A stretch of 64,000 bases of DNA from Lactarius indigo (Eukaryota > Basidiomycota > Agaricomycetes > Russulales > Russulaceae), in NCBI GenBank assembly GCA_025766275.1, contig JAFKAC010000206.1, forward strand, positions 1 to 64,000, read 5' to 3'. Position numbers and translations under genes: made by a program. Of the stretch, positions 43,787 through 55,700 are shown in pieces; position 1 is the first letter of the stretch; every line of letters begins with the position of its first letter. The notes under the pieces are model-generated. The model saw only the letters and a program-made list of their open reading frames with translations. It was not told the DNA's origin and ran no database searches.

Positions 43787-46306
43787 ATGGGCACCCTCAT
43801 ATCCTTCCTCGTGCACCCTTTCTCAACAGTAAGCCGACTGAGGGACCAGTACGATGAAGAAGGAAGCTTGGGTGACCTCATCTATCACTTGACTCTGTTT
43901 TTTGCCTTTGGAATCTACACCGTCATCCGACGACATTTGAATGCCCAAAGCAGAGCCAAGCCATTTCACGTTGAGCCACCCGAAGTGAGTTTTGCCATTC
44001 CACTCTCTGACACGTGTCATGCTCAATTTTACCCCCTTTGGTAGCAAGCGGACCCTTCCTGGTCTAATGCCCAAACTATTCACAACGCCAATCTTGAATC
44101 CCATAAATACGACCTAAGTCTTGCACCTCCGACGGGAGAGCTCTCTGGCCGTGACTATATCACCTGTTTCGATCCTGCAACCGGCCTTCACCTTGGCACA
44201 CTTTTGGCTGACAATGGTGTCGAAATCGAGGCAAAGATTGACAAGGCTGAGGCTGCACAACTCGGGTGGCGAAACAAATCGTTCGCCGATCGCAAGCGTG
44301 TTGTTCGCAGTCTTAAGAAATGGCTCGTGGAAAACCAAGAGGTATGTGCGAGAGTGGCTTGCCGAGACACGGGCAAAACACGTAGGTGCCATGTATTTGT
44401 TGCCCCTGGGTTGTTCACTTTACATGGGACATAGTTGTCGACGCAGCATTGGGGGAAATTTTAACGACGTGCTCAAAAATGGACTGGTTACTGCGCCACG
44501 GCGAGAAGTATTTGCGTCCGGAGACACGCTCTTCCCCGCTCCTCCTCGGCTACAAGAAGTCGCGAGTGCACTATGAACCTCTTGGCGTAGTTGCGGCCAT
44601 CGTCTCGTGGAATTATCGTACGGATTTGATCTATCTCCCCCTTAGTCATCGCAGACTTATTCGTCTCCTTTCAGCCTTGCATAATGCTTGGTCCCCCGTA
44701 TTAGCTGCCCTTTTCTCCGGCAACGCTGTTGTTGTCAAGTGCTCAGAGCATGTCGCGTGGTCGTCAAAGTGGTTCGTTGATGTCATTAAGGAGTGTCTTC
44801 GGGCCTGTAACTTCGATCCAGAGTTGGTACAGGTATGTTTCCCGTGTTCTGCGATCTTGTTTCTTGGTGATACGACAACTCTGCCCTTTCTCAATCGAAG
44901 CTTGTATGTTGCACTGGAGATCAAGCAGAGGCCTTAACTATGTCACCCAAAATTAAGCACATAACGTTCATCGGCTCTGAGCTTGTTGGTCGGCAGGTGA
45001 GTGCCTGTACTGAAATAATCTGTCGGTTGCACAACTCTTCTCTTAGGTCGCTGCCGCTGCAACTAGGCACTTAACACCGGTGACTCTCGAATTGGGGGGT
45101 AAGGATCCTGCGATCGTACTCCCAGGAACGGACATTGAGCGATGGAGTAGCCTTTGGATGCGCGGCATTTTGTACGTTTCCTGAACTTAATATGGAGGCA
45201 GTGCTCTCACAAAGTTCGCAGTCAGAATGCGGGTCAAAATTGCATCGGCATCGAGCGGCTGCTTGTTCACACATCTCAATACAATGAGGTTTACCAGCTG
45301 ATCACGGACCGCACTCGTGGCCTCCGCATGGGCGCTGCGTTGTCTGCTGACGGTGTTGGAACCGGAGTGGACATAGGATCGATGATCTCGCGTGACCGCT
45401 TTAGGGTACTCCAGGACCGCGTTGAGGCGGCGGAAGCCCAAGGCGCCCAAGTTGACCTGGGTGGTAAACCTCATTCACACCCATACTTAAATCATGGATG
45501 CTTTTTTGAGCCGACCGTCATCGGAGAAGTCAGGCAAGATATGGATATTGCACAACACGAGCGTAAATTTTCCATCTACACCCGGACTTTAATCCAGTAT
45601 TGATACTGCTGTTGCGTAGTGTTTGCCCCCATAGCTCTTGTCATGCCCTATGAAAGCATCGACGAGGCCGTTGACATTGCCAACTCTACCCGGTATGCCC
45701 TTGGTGCGAGCGTGTTTGGGCCTGATAAGTATGAATGTTTGGACGTCGCAAAGCGGCTGGAATGTGGCATGGTCGCGGTCAATGATTTCGGTGTGTTCTA
45801 CGTGAGTACATCTACTCTGCGATGTTTTTTGAAGGCTCAACAACTCCACACATAGCTGAAGTATGTGAACTCTACAAGCATTGTTCATCATTTGCTCATA
45901 CTCTTCCCTCCGTTAGTCAAGACTTACCATTCGGAGGGATAAAATCCAGTGGCTATGGGAGATTTGGTCTGTTCAGTTTCCCTTGGAACTATTTCCTGGG
46001 GTTGATATCTTCACTTTAGGCGGACCAGAAGGCTTGCGCGCTCTCACGAACCCGAAGGCCGTAGTTTATGATCGCTGGCCGTGGCTTATCCAGACAGTAA
46101 TTCCCCGACCGCTGGACTACCCAATTCGTTCACCGTCGCAAGCTTGGTGGGTTTTATAAATTTATCTCGTGATGTACATTCAACAAATATGCTGGAAATG
46201 TTATAGGGACGTCGCAAGTGGAATAGTCGGGGCATTATACGCCGATGGGTGGCGTCAAAGTTTCGAGAGCCTTCAACGTCTCATAAATGCAGTGCGGCGG
46301 CACTAG
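43787..46306 (+). CDS. membrane-anchored aldehyde dehydrogenase, MSC7-like
   Basis: NAD(P)-dependent aldehyde dehydrogenase of the fungal MSC7 type. The start at 43787 (MGTLISFLVHPFSTV) precedes a membrane anchor (LIYHLTLFFAFGIYTV). Then come [74 protein letters not shown], the active-site region LELGGKDPAIVLPG with its Glu, and NAGQNCIGIERL with the catalytic Cys. The C-terminal part has VFGPDKYECLDVAKRLECG, LPFGGIKSSGYGRFG-GPEG and LTNPKAVVYDRWPW. About a dozen short introns fit. One junction (about 45800-45915) could not be joined cleanly and may contain a small extra exon or a defect. About 580 residues, stop at 46306. Substrate unknown; long-chain aldehydes are plausible by analogy. Confidence 0.85.
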
Positions 46307-47056
46307 TGTTGATCTACCTACCTTGCCAACACGGCACTCATGTCAGTGGTTCCTGCGGGCAGGGAAGTTTCTGTTTCTGCGACTGAAGACACGGAGAACG
46401 ACGATTTACGATCTGATCACCATCTTACCTCATGACGGAATTCTACTGTTCCAGGATATCATAATCCGATTGTTGTTCTATGATGATACTGTCGATGCAG
46501 ATTGAGGCTGAGCTCGGCGCTCAGCAGTGGGGCTCTTCACATGAAGCATGACCTTACTACACACGTGCGATTGACACTGACACATGGACGCGATATGAAG
46601 CAGAGTTACTATGGCCACCGGCGATTACAGGTGAGCGAGTTGTCTGCTTATCAGAACCAAAGCTATTCGGAATTTGGTTCTATTTTTAAACGTCCAAGTC
46701 CAGGGCAACTGCTCTAGCAAATCACCTGAAGAGGTTGAACACTTAAGGCCTTAAGGGGTTAATAGGGTCTGTACCAGTCAGTGAACGTGACCAGATTTAG
46801 ACTCGCCCATCATTATGCCTAGAGTATAATCAAGACGTGCACATGTGCATCCCTCCGCTTTAAACGAGCATGCACATGTCGCTCTCGGCCTTTTGTGGAA
46901 ACATGCGACAACCAGAACTGCATCGTTTCACGGAACCATGCGCCGGTCGTATTTACCATGTGCAACAGTGAAACGTTTGTTCCATACGACAACGGAGATG
47001 CGCAATTTTTTGTATATAAGCCCGTGTATGATGGACTGGAGACGGGCGCAGACGCA
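46307..47056. promoter_or_regulatory. upstream region of RNase T2 copy 1, duplicated before copy 2
   Basis: From about 46640 onward the sequence resembles 49195-49577, including TCAGAACCAAAGCTATTCG, TTTTAAACGTC and the TATA region TTTTTGTATATAAG. The TATATAA word lies about 45 nt before the start codon in both copies (near 47013 and 49535). Confidence 0.6.
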
Positions 47057-48308
47057 ATGCTCGCACTCCTTGCACTTCTCGCTAACGTAGCACTCACTGT
47101 GGTGTCTGCACAAGACCTTGTATTGAACAATACGCACTTCTTCAACAAACGGCTGACGTCAGGTTGTGGTTTGTCTGGACCGGTATCCTGCCACGCAAGC
47201 CCTATCCCGTCAAATCTCTGCTGTTACGAGTCTCCAGGAGTGCGTACCACTGAAGTTAGGTAAAGTCTCCACCGACGCTGACGCTGACGCACGTTTCAGG
47301 GGCTACTTCTCCAAACACAGGTTTGTCGCCGTCAATGAATTGTGTTAATATCCGATGTAAACTAGAGTGCCGTTAGTTCTGGGACACGAACCCATCCACA
47401 GGTCCCAGCAATAGTTGGACTATTCACGGTCTGTACCCTTCTTGATTGTATGCGTCTCATCTCACCGAGCAAGACGAGTAGGTCTCTGGCCAGACAAGTA
47501 TGTCCGCCGCGTCGTAGTCGATACTAGATAAGTTACTGATCAGAATGCCTCAGCTGCGATGGATCCTTTTCCACGTTCTGTGACTCGAGCCGCCAATACA
47601 CTAACATTGCTGGCGTGCGCTCTCTATCTCTGATCGATTTCGCCTTTGTCTGATGCGGAGGGAATTCAGTTGTTGACTGCTCAAGGCGCTAGTAGCACGC
47701 TGGCATTCATGCAGGACTTCTGGGTCGACATCAATGGTCAGAACGAACAATTCTGGGAGGTATGACCCGTGTATACCTCATGTCTCATTGTCTCACGGCC
47801 TCTCAGCACGAGTGGGCCGCCCATGGGACTTGCTACAGTACCTTGAAGAGGTCTTGTCTCCCTGCTAACAGCCCCACGGGTGCCGAGGCTGTCGCATTCT
47901 TCCAGCAGGTCGTTACACTGTTCCAATCTCTTCCTACATACGACTGGCTTGCATCGCAAGGTATCACCCCAAGCACTACTCGAACCTTCACACTGTCTCA
48001 GTTCACCAGCGCGCTGAAGACCGCGTCCGGTGTTAGTCATCGTCCAGCCAGTCCGATGACTGGGCACTTTACTAATTAATGCTATTTCCAGTTCACGCCA
48101 GCCCTCGGTTGCTCTGGGACAACGATCAACCAGATTAGCTGGTATTTCGACCTTCAAGGTTCCCTTCTTGATGGGAAGTTCGTCCCGATCAGTAAGAGAC
48201 AACCGTTCTACGGCACGTGGAATCTTGTGCTGATTGATTCCGACGTCAGACTCTCCGATTGCGAGTTCATGTGCATCAAGTGGACTTAAATATCCTCCGA
48301 AGTCCTAG
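47057..48308 (+). CDS. secreted ribonuclease T2, tandem copy 1
   Basis: T2-family acid endoribonuclease, secreted. The start at 47057 gives a signal peptide (MLALLALLANVALTVVSA). The cysteine-rich N-terminus SGCGLSGPVSCHASP, then NLCCYESPG, follows. Introns then join ESPG to GLLLQTQ, FWDTNPSTGPSNSWTIH to GLWPD, and NCDGSFSTFCDSSRQYTNIAG to LLTAQGASSTLAFM. This gives active-site motif CAS I (WTIHGLWP) with its His. After FWE an intron leads to CAS II, HEWAAHGTC, with the other catalytic His residues and Glu. The C-terminal exon (after an intron from 48201 to about 48255) ends SCASSGLKYPPKS, the usual T2 end, with TAG at 48306-48308. Seven introns, all phase-consistent; about 270-280 residues. 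Role: scavenging of RNA outside the cell is likely. Confidence 0.9.
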
Positions 48309-49577
48309 TCTTGTTTCCGACCGTTCAAGTTGGAGATCACCTGGCAGCGGGAGAATGATTGAGCTGAAATGTTTTTGGAAGGCAATGTCTTTGTATTACT
48401 GTACCTCTACTCTGGGTAGATGTACACTGTAACCTTGCCTCTGACCTGTGCATAGGGCATAGGCCTGGGTTTCGCAATCACACTGCGACTTGTCTTTCCA
48501 CCACCAAACACCTGATCGAAGATAAAGCAGTGGTCCTCGTTGAGTTAAACCTGTAAAAAAGGAAAAGACCGCTACAGTTGGCTGTTGGTCGGAAACTGTC
48601 ATCGGGTCGGGTAGTAGCCTACATAGGCTAGGAGGTCACAAAATGACTATTTGCAAGATTTCTGAGCCCGATTGACTAAATTGGCCACAGCCGACTTTCC
48701 TTTTCTACTGAGCGCATGACGCTTCACGCCCTTGTGAACGCTCCCGACTTGCCTCCCGAGATAAAACCCTGGCCGTTTGGGAAGTGTCCCTCAGCATGGA
48801 GACTTCTGTGCTCAAGACCACTTCATGCCATTGCGTGTAACGGGTGGTGCGTATGGAAATGTCCACTTGAATATATGGCAAATCTCCTGTAAGAACCAGC
48901 TCGAGTTGGTCAGCGGTGAGGGGTGTTTATGGTTTGGTATGCATAAATACAGCACGTGCATATACCCGAGCAGAACACGCTTGATAAATATCGCATCTAT
49001 CCCCAACTATTCCCCTGTCCCCGCCATTCAGGATCTCATATCTCCTAATATAATTGACCTTTTGACATTAGGCGCGTTCCCATAAGTTATCAATCGATAT
49101 TAATCCCAAAAAAGGGTTTTGCGTCCAAATCCCCACATACCAACTTCGGGATATAGCCATCGCCGATGACTAGATGACTGCTTGGGCTTGTCAACCAAAA
49201 CTTATCAGAACCAAAGCTATTCGACCAAAGCTATGATTCGAATTTGGCACTACTTTTAAACGTCTACAAGTACAGGATATCGCATGGGATGTCGTTAAAC
49301 TCAATCGCTCTAAAGGATCACATGAACAAGTTGAACACTTAACGGGTTAGTACAATTTGACATGCCCATCAATATGCCTGGATAACCAAGAGTGCAGAAT
49401 CCATGAAGGAATGTACGCACACGTCACTCTTACCCTTTTGTAGAAACACAGCAACTGGAACCGCGGCACTGGTCGTATTTACCACGTGCGACGGTGGAAC
49501 ATTCTATGCGATAGCGGAGATGCGCAAGTTTTGTATATAAGATCGTATACGACGGACTAGAGACGGGCGCAGACGCA
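48309..49577. other. spacer between tandem RNase T2 genes
   Basis: The first about 250 bp resemble the region after copy 2 (50825-51060), and the last about 380 bp resemble the region before copy 1, so the duplicated unit includes both flanks. The middle (about 48600-49190) is unique and has no gene. Confidence 0.5.
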
Positions 49578-50824
49578 ATGCTCGCACTCCTTGCACTTCT
49601 CGCTAACGTAGCGCTCACTGTGGTGTCTGCACAAGACCTTGTATTGAACAATGCGGACCAATTCTTCGGCATACGATTGACGTCAGGTTGTGGTTTGTCT
49701 GGACCGATATCCTGCCACGCAAACCCTATCCCGTCGAATCTTTGCTGTTACGAGTCTCCAGGAGTGCGTACCACTGAAGTTAGGTAAAAGTTCCCACCGA
49801 CGCTGACGCACGTTTCAGGGGCTACTTCTCCAAACACAGGTTTGTCAGCGTTAATGGATTGTATTGACATCCGATGAAAACTAGAGCACTGTTAGTTCTG
49901 GGACACGAACCCGTCCACAGGTCCCATCGATCGCTGGACTATTCATGGTCTGTGTCTTACCTGATTGCACACGCCCCGTCTCACTGAGATCGGCGAAAAG
50001 GTCTCTGGCCTGATCAGTACGTCCGCCGTGTCAGGGTTGATACTGGATAGGTTATTGATCAGAATGCCTCAGCTGCGATGGATCCTTTTCCACGTTCTGT
50101 GATTCGAGCCGCGAATACACTAACATTGCTGGCGTGCGCTCTCTATCTTCTCTTGACGTCGTCTCTGTCTGATGCAGAGTGGATCAGTTGCTGACTGGTC
50201 AAGGCGCTAGTGACACACTGGCATTCATGCAGGACTTCTGGGTCGACATCAATGGTCAGAACGAACAATTCTGGGAGGTACGACCCGTGTATACCTCATG
50301 TCTCATTGTCTCACGGCCTCTCAGCACGAGTGGGCCGCCCATGGAACTTGCTACAGTACCTTGAAGAGGTCTTGTCTCCCTGCTAACAGCCCCACGGGTG
50401 CCGAGGCTGTCGCATTCTTCCAGCAGGTCGTTACACTATTCCAGTCCCTTCCTACATACGACTGGCTTGCATCGCAAGGTATCACCCCAAGCACTACTCG
50501 AACCTTCACACTGTCTCAGTTCACCAGCGCGCTGAAGACCGCATCCGGTGTTAGTTATCGTCCAGCCAGTTCGATGACTAGACACTATACTAATTAAGGC
50601 TGTTTCCAGTTCACGCCAACCCTCGGTTGCTCTGGGAAAACGATCAACCAGATTAGCTGGTATTTCGACCTTCAAGGTTCCCTTCTTGATGGGAAGTTCA
50701 TCCCGATCAGTAAGAGAACCGTTCTACGGTACGCGGAATCTCGGGCTGATGGATTCTGGCGTCAGACTCTCCGATTGCGAGTTCATGTGCATCAAGTGGA
50801 CTTAAATATCCTCCGAAGTCTTAG
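49578..50824 (+). CDS. secreted ribonuclease T2, tandem copy 2
   Basis: Paralogue of 47057-48308 with the same exon-intron structure. The start at 49578 gives the same signal peptide. The mature part begins QDLVLNNADQFFGIRLTSGC. CAS I (WTIHGLWP) is split by an intron as in copy 1; CAS II is HEWAAHGTC. The stretch before it differs slightly: CDSSREYTNIAG then LLTGQGASDTLAFM. A 2-bp deletion near 50717 compared with copy 1 falls inside the last intron, so the end still reads SCASSGLKYPPKS with TAG at 50822-50824. Both copies therefore look functional. Nucleotide identity is very high from about 50170 to 50820 and lower in the 5' exons and introns, which suggests gene conversion or uneven constraint. 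Confidence 0.88.
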
Positions 50825-51554
50825 TCCTGTTTCCGACCGTTCGAGTGGGAGATCACCTGGCAGCGGGAGGATGATTGAGTTGAAACGTTTTTGGAAGGCG
50901 GTATTTGTATTACGTCTGCTCCAAGTAGATGCATACTATGTAGCCTCGGCTCTGACTTATACATGAGGGCATGGGTTTCGCAATCACACTGCGACTTGTC
51001 TTCCCATGATAAAACACCTGATCGAACATAAAGCAGTCGGCTTCAGTCTTCAGCTGCAACAGTCGACTTGTGATCACAAGTAAGCTATGGTCATTCCTTC
51101 CTTTTGGTCGCAGTTACTATTCGTACAAGAGGGAGCACAAAGCTTCGCAGGAAGGCTCAGACCCATCATGACTTTACCGGCGGTAGTTGCTCGCAGGCTA
51201 GTATACTATCATAATGGATGGACAAGGTGGACAGCCATACCTGGCCACGATGCATAGTCATTTGGATGTCAAGGGTTCAATCTCAGTGTTATACGGTATG
51301 CTCAATACGTACCCATTTAAATGGTCGTTTCTAGGGTAGGAGGGGGACACAGATTATATCTTTACCCTAAACGAAAAGTTGATACCGTTGTGAATAACCT
51401 CGAGGACCATGGTTGGATTATCCTGGGCCTAAGCAAACCACAAAACGTATCCCTACTAAAAGAGTGAAGGATATGGTTTTACAAAATGGAAGGCCAGGGC
51501 AAGCAATGGCATAATACGATTGACACTAGCCACCAACTTGTACGATTCGGATAT
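50825..51554. other. convergent intergenic region
   Basis: Between RNase T2 copy 2 (plus) and the AIM18/46-like gene (minus). The first about 230 bp duplicate the 3' flank of copy 1. No gene recognised. Confidence 0.4.
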
Positions 51555-52550
51555 TCAGAGCTGTGCGACTCTATCAAATACAGACTGTTTAAGCTGTGGG
51601 ACGTCGTTAGATTCATAAGGAGAGCGAAATTGATGTAAGAACTTACAGCGGGGCTGTTGCCTTGCCCGTCAAAGTACGATAGGACAAACTCCCGCGCTAC
51701 CCACTCGTTTTGAATTGCACCGAGGTCTTGAATAATTAGGGCTCGAGGTCGCTTTGAGTCCGGAGGTGTGAGTACGATGTCCAACGGTGTATCTTTCACA
51801 AATGGCGCGTTGGGGAACACAGTCTTCAGCTGGGAAATCGGCGCTTGGAGCGCGAGTTGCTCGTCCGATGACAACTCGCCAGCTTGATGAGCAAGCCGCT
51901 GTCGCGTTTGTAGTGTTCGAACGAATGCGTCCCGGAGGTGGGTATAGGAAGTGTTGCGTGTTGGAACTTGAACAACGATTATGAGACGATTCAATGGCTC
52001 AAAGTCATAGGGTAACTCACCGATACGAAGGACACATGCTGTGTTACGCACAATATATTGGACCTTCTCTTCCGGACTCGCGGATGGCGGAATCTAGTTT
52101 GGCGTCATGAAATTATTGCATTAACCGTATGCTAAGTAGTGACCTTTAGATTCGGATTGGAAAGGTCGGCATAAAATGCGACCGAATAAACCTTGATCTT
52201 CAGGAAAGATACGACACGCACGCCAACACCGATCAATGTGAATGGTGGAAGAGTTCCTTTGGATGGTATCTGCAAGACAGCCGGAAATTCGATGGACGTG
52301 GCTGGATCAACTGGAAGGGGGTAGGTCAAGAAAATAGCTGTCATAGAAGGTGCCTACCTACTGTGGCCTCCTTGTTGGAAAAGACGTTGGAATCCAGATG
52401 GGCAATGCCCGCCGACACGGACAAAGCCAGGCCAGCACCCAAAGCCAGGGAGGTCAGACGTGAAGGTCGTAGTTTAAATGGATTCGCAACATGAGAGTAA
52501 TAGGGTCTACTCTGGCGGGGGACCGCAGAGGCGAGAACGCGACGGAGCAT
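51555..52550 (-). CDS. mitochondrial AIM18/AIM46-family protein (chalcone-isomerase-like fold)
   Basis: Fungal AIM18/AIM46 family, mitochondrial proteins with a chalcone-isomerase-like fold but no known isomerase activity; related proteins bind fatty acids or heme. The start at 52550 gives a basic targeting sequence (MLRRVLASAVPRQSRPYYS) and a hydrophobic segment (LTSLALGAGLALSVSAGIA). After an intron comes VDPATSIEFPAVLQIP and the hallmark LIGVGVRVVSFLKIKVYSVA. Further exons carry EEKVQYIVRNTACVLRI, PTRNTSYTHLRDAFVRTLQ and LGAIQNEWVAREFVLSYFDG. A last intron (GTAAGT...CACAG, about 51593-51648) joins NSPA to LKQSVFDRVAQL and a TGA at 51555-51557. About 280 residues. Complete and apparently intact; divergent from BLM10, with 236 bp between the start codons. 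Confidence 0.88.
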
Positions 52551-52786
52551 ATGATGATGTTGGCAGTAGCAGTGTGATGCATGTGATGGTGATGACCCAG
52601 TGACACGGCAACGGTCTAGAACGGCCCGGAAAGATGACTTACGCGTCTTTTGGATCCTCGACTCGAAGGCTGCGACGCGTCACCTAGGAGTCGTCATCGT
52701 ATTCGGGAGCATATAAGTGCACCAGCAATTTAGTGGTTCGCCTCATTTCCTTCCTGTAACTGTCATTCCGATTTTTAGTCTGCGCA

Positions 52787-55700
52787 ATGGATGTCATCCA
52801 TGGCATACCACAGTCATCCGGTATACTCTCACAAGCATATAGTCACGTCTTGGGTACCTTCGCTATGGAGGAAGAAGACATATCTACAGCACCAGACTCA
52901 CCCTCCATAGAAAGTGCGAACCTTTCCCGTGAAGAGGCGGTTATTGAGAAGCAGCGTGCCTCTCTCCAAACTTACCTCGCTTCACTGCCATATGATGCCG
53001 AGTCAGAGGATGAAATGCAAACCCGACTGGAGTTTATTCTTGGAAGAATAATAGTTTGCGCTGAGGCAAAGAACTGGCTCGTACTTGCCACTTGGGATGG
53101 CGTGTTGCAATGGTGCGCGTGTACAGTCCGGCCTGTGCTGTTACTCTCTGTTGAGTGCTGGCCTCCGTAGCTGGTTACTTATGCGGTATCCTATACCCGT
53201 TCGTATTCGTGCCAAGCTCGTGCGACTATATTACGAACTTTGCATCCTCCCTGGTATCGAACCGCGCTTGATTCGTAGTTGGGCGGGTGTGATCTCGAGA
53301 TTGCTCGCAGGCAAATCAGATTCGCGCCGGAAACTCGAGCCGGAAGACTTGCAGCTTCCATGGCGGCCACTTTGGCGGGTTCTGCAGAAGGAGCTCTGGG
53401 TTAAAACAAGGTTTCAGGACCCATCGTAAGTAGGAATCCCCCAAGATGGTCCACAGCCCTGATGTGGTTCCAGGCGCAACGTTGTGAATATATTCCTCTA
53501 CGTGGCAGAAAGGTCTAGGTATTATTACCCTGCAAGTGACATTTCGGAAATGCTTGAAACTTTCGTCCCTCTCATCACTCAGGAGGTGCGTCAATGAACA
53601 TACATGCTAATTGAGCGCACCATACTTATCTTCTACAGAGCTATTTGACGATGATCCCTGTAATGACATCGTTTCTCCCGCCGACCCACACTCATCTGTA
53701 TCTCCCTACAATTTTCAAAATCTGGGAAGCTTTCAATTCCGTGCTACTCGATGAGCGATTGATAGAATTCGTTGGAGAATTAACTGAAGAGCATGTTGCC
53801 GGAGTTGCCGGAAACGCTGGACTGGAAGGCGGTGCGAAATGGAAAGATGTCGGTATGTGGAGTGAGACGGAATGGACCGCCCTCATGAGTAAAGCTTTGG
53901 GGTCGATGAGTACGTACCTTGGATCTTCAGCATGAAGATGTTCGTGACTTATGCGCTGTTGTCCAGATGTGCCGGTGGGAGCAACTCGGGTAAGTGGGAT
54001 AAGTACGTGGCTCGCAGTTGAGGCTGACTACTTCCGAATCAGGGTGCTAGTACTACGGGTGCATATGCAGATGCGAAGGCTAGTCCCTCGTCTCTTAGGA
54101 TCAGAAAAACCGTCAATCGCTATTGTGAGTTATCGTAGGTTGCTGGTGAGACGAGACTGATCCCGCTCAGCTTCCCTTGCAAAAATGATGGTATATTCGA
54201 TGGCCGTCGATGGTCCTGTCCGTACTGAACTCGTAGCTTCACAAGGGGAGGGCAGACTTCCTTCCCCTCAAGCTGGATGTCTTGCGGGTTCAAAAGCCAT
54301 GGACTCATTAGATAAGTTCATCACGAGTACTGAGTCTTTCTTCCACCCGTCGAATTCGGGGATATGGTCCCTGAGTGTGCGCCAACCGCTGTATTCCCCC
54401 ATGTGCTTACTCATCTATCTGGCTCTAGTTGACTCAGTTTCTCCGTTCTTTGACATCTGAGTTCTGCAAGCGCTGGCACGAAGAGGAATTGTTGAGCTGT
54501 AAAACACCTCCTGTATGCTTCTGGCTTCTCATTATCGTGACAGTTCACTAATCTCTTGATCCTCAGACACATCGGTTGACCCCTGGCATTCGAAGAGCCT
54601 TCGTCTTGTCCTTGCGGACACCGGCTCTCCTGGCTATGTTCTCAAAAGACCCTGTATCCATGGGGCTTGCTCAAGGTGCCTTGCGCTCGCTGGCTTTCTT
54701 AGAGCCTACCCTTGTCATGCCCGAACTCCTCGAGCGCGCATATAGCGGACTCGAAGTTGTCAACGAGACTCACCGCACCACTGCTGTCTTGAGTATGCTC
54801 GCAGGCGTGTCGCTTCCTCTATCTTCAGAGAAGATTTGGCTAGGTGGACAGAAACACATCCTACCTCTTTTGGAAATGTGTATTCCCGGCATTGACCTTG
54901 TAAGTCGATTATCGTGACGTCAATGGCGTAAATTGCCTTCACCCTGATTATCTCTACCCCGAAGAATGATCCAGCCAAGACCATCTGTGCGACCTCGTTT
55001 ATAATTGCCGTTGTTCAGAACATCAAGATCGGGGACCTCTCGTCTACTCAGTCAGGGCTATCGTTCTCAAGTGATGCACCAGGTGAAACCATGGATGTTG
55101 ATGACGTGACGCACCTCCCGGATGGAACCGAGCTTGGTACCTCCCCAACATTGAGCAGGGCTGAAGAACGAATATTAGTCCGTGAGAGTACTGCAGGGTT
55201 CGCCGGTACGTACCATTTGGTTAGCCAATCGGTCCACTCAGTAATGTCATAGATTGGGTTACCTCTCTCTTCCGCCGCGTTTTGTCTTTATACGAGAATC
55301 TTCCCGAGGAAGGAGGCAAGAAGAATACAACTGGGGGTAAGCAGGAAGAAAGTGTAATCAAGTCAATCAAAAGCATGCTGGACCTCATCTGCCTTCACCT
55401 CTCGGACCCGCTTTTTGATCTCGTTCTCAAGCTTGTGTATGACTATGTCACAACGAATGCAAAGTCGAACGCGGTGAAGGCAATCGGACAGCTTATTTCG
55501 AGTCTCGCTCTGGCGCGTCCTGTTAAGACAATCGACAAGTTCCTGCCTTTCTGCCTATCGCAGATTAAAGAAGAGCTGAAACACGGCGCTTCGAGCGTGC
55601 GAACAACGTCAAGCAATGTCGCCATACCTTCTGACACAACGCTGCACTGGAGTACGGTCTCCGACGTCAGACTATTGCCACATTAGTAATTTTTTGTTGC

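Noticed and set aside
48396..48602. minus-strand frame after RNase T2 copy 1
   Set aside because: Short, in the duplicated 3' flank, and not kept in the flank of copy 2.
51240..51300. GGTTCAATC-like text suggesting a tRNA T-arm
   Set aside because: No matching acceptor stem or D and anticodon arms around it.
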